17,604 nt of DNA, from NCBI GenBank assembly GCA_945860425.1, contig CAMAQU010000010.1, positions 1 to 17,604 of the forward strand. The letters run 5' to 3'. A program made the translations under genes and the position numbers. This DNA comes from Sphingomonas paucimobilis. Lineage in GTDB: Bacteria > Pseudomonadota > Alphaproteobacteria > Sphingomonadales > Sphingomonadaceae. Below are positions 1 through 7,115 of the stretch, piece after piece. Under the pieces are notes generated by a model. That model had not been told where the DNA came from and ran no database searches. It worked only from the letters and a program-made list of their open reading frames with translations. Each line of letters starts with the position of its first letter. The stretch's first letter is position 1.

Positions 1-804
1 GAATGTCCGCTTGGTGCCGCAGCACTTGCGGGCACAGGCTTTCCAATAGATCGCCATGCGACGGCCAAGGCGCTTGGCTTTGACAAGCCAACCGACAACA
101 GCCTGGATAGCGTGTCCGACCGGGACTTTGCGATTGATTATCTGATGGCCGCCAGCCAGTGCGCGCTGCACTTGTCGCGCATGTCGGAAGAAATCGTCAT
201 CTGGGCGTCCCAGCCCTTCGGCTTTGTCGCTTTGCCCGACCAATGGTCAACGGGCAGCTCCATCATGCCGCAAAAACGCAATCCCGATGCAGTTGAGCTT
301 GTGCGCGGCCATGCAGGGCGGATTACCGGGTGCTTAAATGCCCTAATGATGACGATGAAGGGTCTGCCACTCGCTTATTCCAAAGACATGCAGGATGATA
401 AGCCGCCTGTGTTTGAGGCGCATGATCTTCTTGCCCTCTCCATCGCCGCAATGACGGGCATGGTGGAGAGCGTGACGTTCCGCACAGATCGGATGCGCGC
501 GCTTGCTGAAAGCGGATTTGCAACGGCTACCGACCTTGCCGATTGGCTGGTGCGCGAAGCGGGCCTGCCGTTCAGAGAAGCACATCACGTCACGGGCCGT
601 GCCGTCAAGCGGGCCGAAGAGCTTGGCCTCACTCTTGCGGCCGTTCCGCTTTCGGATCTTCAGGCGATCCACCCCAGCATTGATGACCGGGTCTTTTCGG
701 TTTTGACGGTCGATGCCTCGGTCGCCAGTCGGGTCAGCCATGGCGGCACCGCTCCCGCGCAAGTGCGTGCGCGCATTGCCGAAGCCAAGGAGGTGTTGAG
801 ATGA
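1..804 (+). CDS. argH: Argininosuccinate lyase, 3' part (5' end outside window)
   Basis: Cleaves argininosuccinate to arginine and fumarate, the last step of arginine biosynthesis, in the cytoplasm as a homotetramer. The frame is open from base 1 and gives 267 residues; the family is usually about 460, so roughly 190 N-terminal residues lie to the left. Seen directly: the fumarase/aspartase-superfamily signature GSSIMPQKRN at bases 253-282, the flexible loop that in this family supplies the catalytic serine. Upstream of it is the family-typical stretch PLGAAALAGTGFPIDR near bases 7-54, and the C-terminus reads SRVSHGGTAP, as in ArgH. The second residue of that first stretch's usual SPLG is preceded here by Cys instead of Ser (ECPLG), which looks like a harmless variant. 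The stop overlaps the next gene by ATGA, so the two are probably cotranslated. Identification is secure; the true start cannot be seen. Confidence 0.97.
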   Translation, partial: ECPLGAAALAGTGFPIDRHATAKALGFDKPTDNSLDSVSDRDFAIDYLMAASQCALHLSRMSEEIVIWASQPFGFVALPDQWSTGSSIMPQKRNPDAVELVRGHAGRITGCLNALMMTMKGLPLAYSKDMQDDKPPVFEAHDLLALSIAAMTGMVESVTFRTDRMRALAESGFATATDLADWLVREAGLPFREAHHVTGRAVKRAEELGLTLAAVPLSDLQAIHPSIDDRVFSVLTVDASVASRVSHGGTAPAQVRARIAEAKEVLR

Positions 805-1052
805 GCCTGAGCCGCGCCATCGCCGTTGCACTTACCCTGTCTCTGGCCATTTCGGCCTGTGGCGGCCGTGTTAAGCTGAAGCCGCAACAAGGAACGTCTT
901 TGCCCGTCAAACCGGAAGAAGCCGCAACACAGCTTACGGTGGATGAGATGCTCACGCCGTCGCCTCAGGCCCGGCCCAAACGCAGCGACGAATTGATCAC
1001 CCGATCACAAGAACGCCGCGAAGATAAATTTGACATTCCGCCGAAAAGCTAA
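801..1052 (+). CDS. lptM: Small outer-membrane lipoprotein, LptM-like
   Basis: An 83-residue protein with a short signal peptide ending in the lipobox I-S-A-C, so Cys20 is the predicted lipidated residue after signal peptidase II cleavage. The mature part is short, polar and proline-rich, with no further membrane segment. It starts inside the argH stop (ATGA at 801-804) and ends 5 bp before lysA. In gammaproteobacteria a small lipoprotein beside the lysA/dapF genes is LptM (YifL), which binds the LptD-LptE complex and helps LptD mature with correct disulfides. The position (argH, lipoprotein, lysA), the size, and a glycine-containing segment just after the lipid-bearing Cys (CGGRVKLKP) fit that family. 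The function in alphaproteobacteria is inferred from context and I cannot confirm orthology. The lipoprotein call itself is firm; the LptM name is moderate. Confidence 0.7.
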   Translation: MSLSRAIAVALTLSLAISACGGRVKLKPQQGTSLPVKPEEAATQLTVDEMLTPSPQARPKRSDELITRSQERREDKFDIPPKS

Positions 1053-1057
1053 GCCCC

Positions 1058-2317
1058 ATGGACCATTTTCATCTCAAGAACGGCGTGCTCCACGCCGAAA
1101 ACGTGCCGCTGACCCGCATTGCGGAAGAGGTCGGCACGCCCGTTTATGTCTATTCTCGCGCTACGCTGGAACGACATGCGCAGGTCTTTCGCGATGGCAT
1201 TGCCCCAGTCGGGCGGTCGCATATTGCCTTTGCGATCAAGGCCAACCCGAACCGCGCCGTTCTGCGTGTGTTGGCAAAGGCTGGCTATGGCGCCGATGTT
1301 GTCTCTGGCGGTGAAATTTCTCGCGCAATTGCGTCAGGCATGAAGCCCAAGGACGTCGTCTTTTCCGGGGTCGGAAAAACGCGCGCGGAATTGGAACAGG
1401 CGCTCGATAGCGGCATCGGCCAGTTCAATATTGAGTTGGAAGAAGAAGGCGTTGTCCTCGCGCAGATTGCTGCATCCAAGGGCATGACAGCCAACGCCAC
1501 GCTGCGCGTCAATCCAGATGTGGATGCGGGCACCCATGCCAAGATTTCGACCGGTAAAAAGGAAAATAAGTTCGGCGTCGCTATTGATCAGGCCCCCGGC
1601 ATTTTTGATCGGCTGGCAGGGCTTCCGGGCCTCAGCATGCGCGGGGTTGCGTTGCATATTGGCAGCCAGCTTTTTGATCTTGATCCGCTGGAAGCCGCCT
1701 ATCGCCGCATTGGGCAATTGGTCGCCGATTTGCGCGCTGCTGGCCATGTGATTGATCGGGTTGATCTCGGCGGCGGCCTTGGCGTGCCTTATCGTCAGGA
1801 GGAGAACCCACCCTCCCCTGCTGATTACGGGCAGATGGTGGCGCGCGTCACCAAAGGTTGGGATGTCACGCTGATGTTTGAGCCCGGTCGGGTGATTGTT
1901 GGCAATGCCGGTGTCCTGTTAACGCGGGTCATTTGGGTGAAGCCGGGCGTTATCCGGCCCTATATCATCGTTGATGCGGCGATGAACGATCTTGCTCGTC
2001 CCGCCATGTATGATGCCTGGCATGACTTTGCCGCCGTGCAGCCAACGGGCGAGCGCATGACCGCAAATATAGCTGGCCCCGTCTGCGAAAGCGGAGATAC
2101 CTTTGCCATGGGGCGGGATATTGATGCCGTCGCGTCTGGCGATCTCGCCATTTTCCGCACCGCCGGCGCCTATGGGGCGACGATGGCCAGCACCTATAAC
2201 AGCCGACCCTTGGTGCCTGAAGTGATGGTCGATGGCGATCATTATGCCGTTGTGGCCGATCGTATTGCCGCCGAAACAATTTTGGCGGCAGAGCGCATTC
2301 CCGACTGGCTGGAGTAA
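1058..2317 (+). CDS. lysA: Diaminopimelate decarboxylase
   Basis: PLP-dependent enzyme (fold type III) that decarboxylates meso-diaminopimelate to L-lysine, the last step of lysine synthesis; it acts as a cytoplasmic dimer with active sites shared between subunits. It has 419 residues, a normal length. Visible motifs in order: AFAIKANPN with the PLP-binding Lys61; HIGSQ at 200-204; the phosphate-binding glycine triplet GGG at 238-240; EPGR at 275-278; CESGD at 343-347, which supplies the active-site Cys343 and Glu344 to the partner subunit; and AYG at 371-373, holding the conserved tyrosine. The alanine-racemase-type barrel comes first and the C-terminal beta domain second, as expected. It starts 5 bp after the small lipoprotein, so argH, the lipoprotein and lysA form one probable transcription unit. 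It converges on the dehydrogenase gene with only 16 bp between stops and no obvious terminator. Confidence 0.98.
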   Translation: MDHFHLKNGVLHAENVPLTRIAEEVGTPVYVYSRATLERHAQVFRDGIAPVGRSHIAFAIKANPNRAVLRVLAKAGYGADVVSGGEISRAIASGMKPKDVVFSGVGKTRAELEQALDSGIGQFNIELEEEGVVLAQIAASKGMTANATLRVNPDVDAGTHAKISTGKKENKFGVAIDQAPGIFDRLAGLPGLSMRGVALHIGSQLFDLDPLEAAYRRIGQLVADLRAAGHVIDRVDLGGGLGVPYRQEENPPSPADYGQMVARVTKGWDVTLMFEPGRVIVGNAGVLLTRVIWVKPGVIRPYIIVDAAMNDLARPAMYDAWHDFAAVQPTGERMTANIAGPVCESGDTFAMGRDIDAVASGDLAIFRTAGAYGATMASTYNSRPLVPEVMVDGDHYAVVADRIAAETILAAERIPDWLE

Positions 2318-2333
2318 ACTGGCTTGGCCAGGA

Positions 2334-3383
2334 TCAGCCCCGACCAATCAGCTTTTGCGCCATTCGATCGGCAACCTTGGCGGGATGATCACCCGTTGTC
2401 GCACTCTCATCCCAAACAGCATTTAGGCGATCTGGAATGCCCGCAATCTTGGCGTCCACAGCGGCCCGGTCTGCGCCGTCCAGATATTCGAGAGCGACAT
2501 TGATGATGCCGCCTGCATTGATAACATAATCGGGCGCGTAGAGAATGCCTCGTGCCTGCAACGCCGCGCCATGTTCTGGACGTGCCAGCTGGTTATTCGC
2601 GCCACCCGCGACAATAGGAACGTTGAGCTGCGGGATGGACTGATCATGCAGAATAGCACCCAGCGCACAGGGGCTGAACACATCCGCCTCAACCTGCATG
2701 ATGGCATCTGCCGCCACACAATGCGCACCTAGTTCCGCCGAGAGCGCCTGAGCGCGTGCCGCATCTTGATCCGCCAGTGTCAGGCGTGCGCCAGCCGCCG
2801 CCAAATGCCGCGCAAGACCTCCGCCAACGCTTCCCACGCCCTGAATGGCGACATGAACGCCCGCCATATCATCCTTGCGCAGCGCCCGCTGCACAGCGGC
2901 CTTCACGCCCAGAAACACGCCCAAGGCCGTTGACGGCCCCGGATCTCCGCCTGCCCCGCCGGATTTGGGCGGCAAGCCGGAAACGAAGCGCGTACCCCGC
3001 GCAATGTCGATAATGTCTTGCTGGCTGATGCCCACATCCTGCGCGGTCACATATTGGCCGGCCAAGCTGTCCACCGACCGTGCAAAGGCCGCTATCAGGT
3101 CTGGCGTCTTGGTGCGATTGGCGTCGGCCAAGATGACAGCCTTCCCGCCGCCCATCGCAAGGCCGGCCATCGCATTCTTATAACTCATGCCCCGCGACAA
3201 CCGCAGGGCATCGGTGATCGCGGCATCGGGTTCCGGATAATGCCAAAAGCGCGTTCCGCCGCCCGCTGGCCCCAAATGGGTCGAATGAATGGCAATCAGG
3301 GCGGTCAGGCCTGCCTTAGAATCCCGGAAAACATGGACAGATTCATGATCGTCAAAATCCGGCAAAGTCCAAAGAGCGGACAT
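2334..3383 (-). CDS. Leucine/phenylalanine/valine dehydrogenase-family enzyme
   Basis: NAD-dependent oxidative deamination of a branched-chain or aromatic amino acid to its 2-oxo acid (Glu/Leu/Phe/Val dehydrogenase family). It has 349 residues, close to bacterial leucine dehydrogenases. Numbered from the chosen ATG: GGGTR at 41-45; Lys69 in SYKNA and Lys81 in GGGKAVI, the substrate-carboxylate and catalytic lysines; Asp116 in AQDVGI; a Rossmann nucleotide-binding segment QGVGSVGGG near 181-189; GANN at 261-264; and YVINAGGIINVA near 286-297. Start: the in-frame TTG at 3398 is less likely than the ATG at 3383, which has a GGAG about 8 bases upstream and opens with MSALWTLPDF. Leucine is the best guess, but valine and phenylalanine enzymes share these motifs and I cannot choose from sequence alone. 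No branched-chain catabolic genes flank it. It is monocistronic and converges on lysA. Confidence 0.9.
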   Translation of the reverse strand: MSALWTLPDFDDHESVHVFRDSKAGLTALIAIHSTHLGPAGGGTRFWHYPEPDAAITDALRLSRGMSYKNAMAGLAMGGGKAVILADANRTKTPDLIAAFARSVDSLAGQYVTAQDVGISQQDIIDIARGTRFVSGLPPKSGGAGGDPGPSTALGVFLGVKAAVQRALRKDDMAGVHVAIQGVGSVGGGLARHLAAAGARLTLADQDAARAQALSAELGAHCVAADAIMQVEADVFSPCALGAILHDQSIPQLNVPIVAGGANNQLARPEHGAALQARGILYAPDYVINAGGIINVALEYLDGADRAAVDAKIAGIPDRLNAVWDESATTGDHPAKVADRMAQKLIGRG

Positions 3384-3492
3384 CGGCAACTCCCGCAAGA
3401 AATAAAATTACATCGGCGCGCAATAAACGAAATTGCTGCGATTCGCCACTATAGCGGCAGACGGATTATGTTTTTGGAAATCAGCCAAGAAA

Positions 3493-3570
3493 TGGGGCGA
3501 CCGACGGGATCCGAACCCGCGACCTCCGGTACCACAAACCGGCGCTCTAACCGACTGAGCTACGGTCGCC
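3493..3570 (-). tRNA. tRNA-His (anticodon GTG)
   Basis: Read on the minus strand, the sequence folds into a standard cloverleaf. The acceptor stem GCGACCG pairs with CGGTCGC, the D arm is GCTC/GAGC, the anticodon stem CCGGT/ACCGG encloses the loop TTGTGGT, and the T arm contains GGTTCGGATCC. The anticodon is GTG, hence histidine. The gene encodes an extra 5' G at position -1 (base 3570) facing C73, and the 3' CCA is encoded (bases 3495-3493). The 78-base length includes G-1 and one extra D-loop base. A weak promoter-like pair, GTGCAA and CCTCTA (plus-strand spelling) at 3613-3618 and 3590-3595 with a 17-base spacer, lies upstream; I do not rely on it. Confidence 0.98.
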
Positions 3571-3649
3571 ACATACTTGCGAGAGCGGCCCTCTAAGCGA
3601 CTCCGGGATCGAGTGCAAGTGCGTTGCAATCCTGCAGCGAAGCGGGCAT

Positions 3650-3847
3650 GTGCAGGTTGTGCGTATCATCTGTCTTCTTCTTTTGCCCGCCCTTTTGTCA
3701 GGATGCATTGCCAGCGTTGCAGCGGATATTGTCACAGCCCCGATCAAGGTTGCTGGCAAGGTGATTGACGCCACGACGACAAGTCAGGCTGAGGCGGATC
3801 AGAAGCGCGGCCGTGAGGCGCGCAAAGAGGCGAAAAGGAAGAATTAA
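3650..3847 (+). CDS. Small lipoprotein of unknown function
   Basis: A 65-residue protein starting at GTG, with a hydrophobic leader (IICLLLLPALLSGC) ending in the lipobox L-S-G-C, so Cys19 should be lipidated. The next stretch is mildly hydrophobic (residues about 20-42, containing VTAPIKVAGKVIDA), and the tail is strongly charged (EADQKRGREARKEAKRKN), probably helical. The stop overlaps the ATG of the quinone oxidoreductase by one base (TAATG), which implies a shared transcript and translational coupling. I recall similar short lipoproteins with a VTAPIKV-like segment followed by SQ-EAD-RGRE in sphingomonads, annotated only as a domain of unknown function; I cannot verify a family name. No catalytic motif is visible. 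The ribosome-binding site is weak (AGCGGGC), so the exact start is less certain than the gene. Confidence 0.72.
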   Translation: MQVVRIICLLLLPALLSGCIASVAADIVTAPIKVAGKVIDATTTSQAEADQKRGREARKEAKRKN

Positions 3848-4821
3848 TGGCCCTAACCGCCCAGATCTCGGAACAAGGTGGGCCAGACGTCATCCAATGG
3901 GTTGAAAAGGACCTTTCCCCGCCTGGCCCCGGCGAAGTCCGTATGCGCAACACGGCCATCGGCCTGAACTTCATCGACATTTACCACCGCAGTGGCGTTT
4001 ACCCGCTGCCCATGCCCAATGGCCTTGGCGTGGAAGCGGCAGGCGTGATTGAAGCTGTCGGCGACGGCGTGACAGGGTTTAAACCCGGGGATCGCATATG
4101 CACCTTTGGCCCAATGCTTGGCGCCTATGCGACCGAACGCAACATTCCCGCAGCGATGTTGTTCCAAACGCCAGATGATGTTTTGGATGAGATGGCTGCC
4201 GCCCTGCTTCTCAAAGGCTGCACGGCAGAATTTTTGGTTCAACGCTGCGCATTTGTTCAGCCGGGCTGGCCTGTCCTTGTTCATGCAGCGGCAGGTGGTG
4301 TTGGCCAAATCCTCGTTCAATGGCTCAAGCATGTGGGGGCCTATGTCATCGGCACCGTCAGCACCGAAGATAAAGCCCGCATCGCCAAAGCGGCGGGCGC
4401 GGATGAGGTTCTGCTCTCAACGCAGGACGATGTGGCCAGCCGCTGCCGTGACTTAACCAACGGCTTGGGCGTGAAAGTGGTGTTTGACGGCGTGGGGCAG
4501 GACAGTTGGGCAGGCTCGCTTAAGGCGACGGCGCGGCGCGGTCTGGTGATCAGCTATGGCAATGCCAGTGGCCCGGTAACCGGCGTTGATTTGCGCAGTG
4601 TCGCCAGTGCCGGATCGCTCTTCATCACGCGGCCCACCTTATTTGATTATTATGCCGATCCAGCAGAGCGGGCAGCGGGCGCGGCCAAGATGTTCGACCT
4701 TGTGCGTCAAGGCATCATCAAGGCGGACATCCGCCAACGCTATCCCCTGACGCAAGCGGCGCAGGCCCATCGCGATCTGGACGCGCGCAAGACATCGGGA
4801 TCAACCATCTTACTGCCCTAA
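3847..4821 (+). CDS. qor: NAD(P)H:quinone oxidoreductase (zeta-crystallin type)
   Basis: Medium-chain dehydrogenase/reductase of the zinc-free quinone reductase branch, which reduces quinones using NADPH. It has 324 residues against about 327 for Escherichia coli Qor. Seen: the N-terminal GroES-like half with GLNFIDIYHRSGVYP at 39-53 and GVEAAGVIEAVGDGV at 61-75; the nucleotide-binding AAGGVG motif at 148-153 starting the Rossmann half; VFDGVG at 212-217; and SYGNASGPV around 236-244, as in Qor proteins. The zinc-ligand cysteines and histidine of alcohol dehydrogenases are absent, in keeping with this branch. It overlaps the upstream small lipoprotein gene by one base and lies 59 bp before the MFS transporter. 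The physiological quinone or enone substrate is not visible from the sequence. Confidence 0.93.
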   Translation: MALTAQISEQGGPDVIQWVEKDLSPPGPGEVRMRNTAIGLNFIDIYHRSGVYPLPMPNGLGVEAAGVIEAVGDGVTGFKPGDRICTFGPMLGAYATERNIPAAMLFQTPDDVLDEMAAALLLKGCTAEFLVQRCAFVQPGWPVLVHAAAGGVGQILVQWLKHVGAYVIGTVSTEDKARIAKAAGADEVLLSTQDDVASRCRDLTNGLGVKVVFDGVGQDSWAGSLKATARRGLVISYGNASGPVTGVDLRSVASAGSLFITRPTLFDYYADPAERAAGAAKMFDLVRQGIIKADIRQRYPLTQAAQAHRDLDARKTSGSTILLP

Positions 4822-4880
4822 AGCACCAATCAGGCCTGGCCGCTTTTCTAAATCCTTTCCGTCCGCTAGGCGCACACCCA

Positions 4881-6125
4881 ATGTCTCTTTCCCCCTCCCC
4901 TCGGTCGACAGGCCCCGGCCGCACCGAATTTGTGATCCTCATTTCCGGGATCATGATGATTGTGGCCTTTGCCATCGATTCCATGCTGCCCGCTTTACCT
5001 GCAATAGGGCAATCGCTTGGCGTGCCCGATACGGCGCAACGGCCATTGGTCATTGCCGCTTTCTTGGCCGGATTTGCCGTGGGTCAGTTGTTCGCGGGCA
5101 CCTTGTCCGACCGTTATGGGCGACGCGTGCTGATGCTCTGGGCCTTATTTGGTTTTGCCGTCGTCAGCCTGATTGCAGCCCTCACCCCGAGCTTTGACTC
5201 GCTTTTGCTGGCGCGTGCGGCGCAAGGCGTTTTTGCCGCTGGCGCGCGCGTTGTCGTCACATCAACGGTGCGCGATCGGTTTGAAGGGCGCGATATGGCG
5301 CAGGTCCTCAGCCTTGCGAGCATGATCTTCATGGCAGCCCCCATCTTGGCACCAGCAATGGGGCAAAGCGTGTTGCTGTTCGGGTCTTGGCGTTGGATCT
5401 TTGCGGCTCTTGCCTTGATTGGCATATTCATGTGGGCTTGGGTCGCGTTGCGCCTGCCTGAAACACTGGCCCCCGCAAATCGGCGCACCATAGAGGTAAA
5501 GACGATTATTGCCGCGGCCCGGATCGTCCTCTCGGATCGCCTGTCGGTGGGCTATTGCATTGCAAACGCCATGCTCTCTTGCGCCTTATATGGCTTTCTC
5601 ATGTCGGTTCAGCAGATTTTTGAAACCACCTTTGAGCGGCCAGATTTGCTGCCCCTTGGCTTTGCCCTGATGGCATCCGGCATGGCTGTCGCATCTTTGA
5701 CCAACGCTGCCATCGTCAAGCGGCTGGGCATGCGCCTCATTGGGCATGGTGCGCTCTTCTTCTTTACCTTGGTCGCCGGCATTCACTTGTGCCTGTCACT
5801 GGCAGCGTATGAATCGCTTCCCCTCTTCGTCGCCTTGCAGATGTTGATGATGATGGGCTTTTCCTTCGTGGCGGGGAATTTTGGCGCAATGGCGATGGAG
5901 AATATGGGCAGCGTTGCGGGCACGGCGAGTTCGCTTCAAGGATCGGTCTCCACATTACTGGGGACGGTTTGCGGCACATTGATCGGCCAATCCTTCGATG
6001 GCACGACAGCGCCGCTCTTCGCGGGGTTTACCGCAGCCGGGCTCGTCGCCCTGATTGCGGTTTTCATCACGGAAAAAGGGCAATTTTTTGTGGCGCGCCA
6101 CGCGCCGCGGCAAGCGGGGACATGA
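4881..6125 (+). CDS. MFS exporter, Bcr/CflA drug-resistance type
   Basis: A 414-residue inner-membrane protein with about twelve hydrophobic helices, expected to work as a proton-coupled drug or metabolite exporter. Family marks: Asp33 in the first helix, in a segment reading AIDSMLPALPAIG where Bcr proteins have DMYLPALP; MFS motif A (GTLSDRYGRR) at 73-82 in the loop between helices 2 and 3; the motif-B region ARAAQGVFAAGARVV at 111-125 with its conserved arginine; and RLPETL at 191-196 after helix 6. Helix 1 has Ser-Met where many family members have Met-Tyr, a small divergence. The substrate cannot be read from the sequence. It ends one base before the EVE-domain gene starts, so those two are probably cotranscribed. 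No dedicated local regulator is present. Confidence 0.92.
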   Translation: MSLSPSPRSTGPGRTEFVILISGIMMIVAFAIDSMLPALPAIGQSLGVPDTAQRPLVIAAFLAGFAVGQLFAGTLSDRYGRRVLMLWALFGFAVVSLIAALTPSFDSLLLARAAQGVFAAGARVVVTSTVRDRFEGRDMAQVLSLASMIFMAAPILAPAMGQSVLLFGSWRWIFAALALIGIFMWAWVALRLPETLAPANRRTIEVKTIIAAARIVLSDRLSVGYCIANAMLSCALYGFLMSVQQIFETTFERPDLLPLGFALMASGMAVASLTNAAIVKRLGMRLIGHGALFFFTLVAGIHLCLSLAAYESLPLFVALQMLMMMGFSFVAGNFGAMAMENMGSVAGTASSLQGSVSTLLGTVCGTLIGQSFDGTTAPLFAGFTAAGLVALIAVFITEKGQFFVARHAPRQAGT

Positions 6126-6126
6126 C

Positions 6127-6534
6127 ATGGCCTATTGGCTTTTGAAATCAGAACCATTCAAATATAGCTGGGATCAGATGGTGAAGGACGGGCGCACCCA
6201 TTGGGATGGCGTGCGCAACCATCAGGCCGCCGCCAATCTCAAGGCGATGCAGGCCGGCGACCGAGCTTTTTTCTATCATAGCAATGAAGGCAAAGAAATT
6301 GTCGGCGTGGTAGAGATCGTCCGCACTGCTTATCCAGACCCAAGCGATGAAGCTGGCCGTTTCGTGATGGTTGACGTTGCCCCCATCTGCCCGGTCAAAC
6401 GACCGATTACTCTAGCCGAGATGAAGGCAGACCCAAGCCTTGCCGATTTGGCGCTCATCCGCCAGTCGCGCCTGTCCGTGGTTCCGGTCAGCGACGCGCA
6501 CTGGCAGATTATCGCAGAGCAAGCCGGGCTTTAG
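6127..6534 (+). CDS. EVE-domain protein (PUA/YTH-like fold)
   Basis: A 135-residue single-domain protein of the EVE family, related to the PUA, ASCH and YTH folds that read modified bases in RNA or DNA. Conserved blocks: YWLLKSEP at 3-10; T-x-WDGVRN at 24-31 followed by a conserved Ala; GDRAFFYHS at 44-52; and RLSVVPV at 115-121. The domain fills the protein with no extra module. The start is the ATG at 6127, preceded by GGGGA and giving the canonical MAYWLLKSEP opening; a longer in-frame reading into the transporter gene is not needed. Its ligand in bacteria is not settled: eukaryotic Thyn1 and bacterial homologues are implicated in recognising modified cytosines, by analogy only. Its TAG stop overlaps the stop of the convergent ferritin-like gene within the tetranucleotide TTAG. 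Confidence 0.93.
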   Translation: MAYWLLKSEPFKYSWDQMVKDGRTHWDGVRNHQAAANLKAMQAGDRAFFYHSNEGKEIVGVVEIVRTAYPDPSDEAGRFVMVDVAPICPVKRPITLAEMKADPSLADLALIRQSRLSVVPVSDAHWQIIAEQAGL

Positions 6535-7028
6535 CCCTCCAGAAGGGCGGCGGCTTCCAACAAGCGGTTGCCATGGTCGGTTTCTTCCCGGCCATTGGCG
6601 CGCAGCAATTCTGCAGCTGCTGGATGGTCAATGTGCGCGGCCCAGCTTTCATAAAGCTTGTCGCCCGCAAATTCGCTTTCAGCTGTCTTGCGCAAACCTT
6701 CCGGCGTCAGCGCGGCAACTGGGATATGGCCGGTGAGATAGGGATTGTCTGCAGCATCGGGGGCGGGAAACTCCTCCCCCGTTAAAAGCTTCACCACTTC
6801 GGCGGCACGGCGGGCATGCTTCATCTCTTCATGGCCATTTTCGATGAGCAGCGCTTTTACGCGCGGGTCGGTCGCCCCTTCAGCGCTTTTCTCATACAGC
6901 GTCTGTCCAGCCGCTTCGACGAGGACCATGACCTTCAGGTCGGTAATCGTCGGTGCCGTCACACTATTGATACGGGCAAAAGCCTCGCCCAGTGTCTTTG
7001 GGGCGTCATCGGGCAAGTTAATCATCAT
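6531..7028 (-). CDS. Ferritin-like four-helix protein (rubrerythrin/bacterioferritin type)
   Basis: A 165-residue, mostly helical protein with carboxylate and histidine spacing typical of a di-iron four-helix bundle: Glu38, Glu68-x-x-His71, Glu119, and Glu149-x-x-His152. The two halves are visibly related. Residues 38-46 (EAAGQTLYE) match 119-127 (EFAGDKLYE), and 64-71 (NGHEEMKH) match 145-152 (NGREETDH), so the fold is an internal duplication. No rubredoxin Cys-x-x-Cys domain follows, so it is not a full rubrerythrin. Likely roles are iron handling or peroxide reduction in the cytoplasm; these follow from the fold and are not demonstrated. The start ATG has GGAG nine bases upstream, with a second ATG immediately after. 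It lies 87 bp downstream of the hydrolase gene on the same strand. Confidence 0.85.
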   Translation of the reverse strand: MMINLPDDAPKTLGEAFARINSVTAPTITDLKVMVLVEAAGQTLYEKSAEGATDPRVKALLIENGHEEMKHARRAAEVVKLLTGEEFPAPDAADNPYLTGHIPVAALTPEGLRKTAESEFAGDKLYESWAAHIDHPAAAELLRANGREETDHGNRLLEAAALLEG

Positions 7029-7115
7029 GGCGAAGGCTCCTCATCCTCATTTCTCTTGGCGCTCCTTGTCCAGCAGCCACGTCTTGCGGTCAAGGCCATA
7101 GGCGTGACCTGCGCC

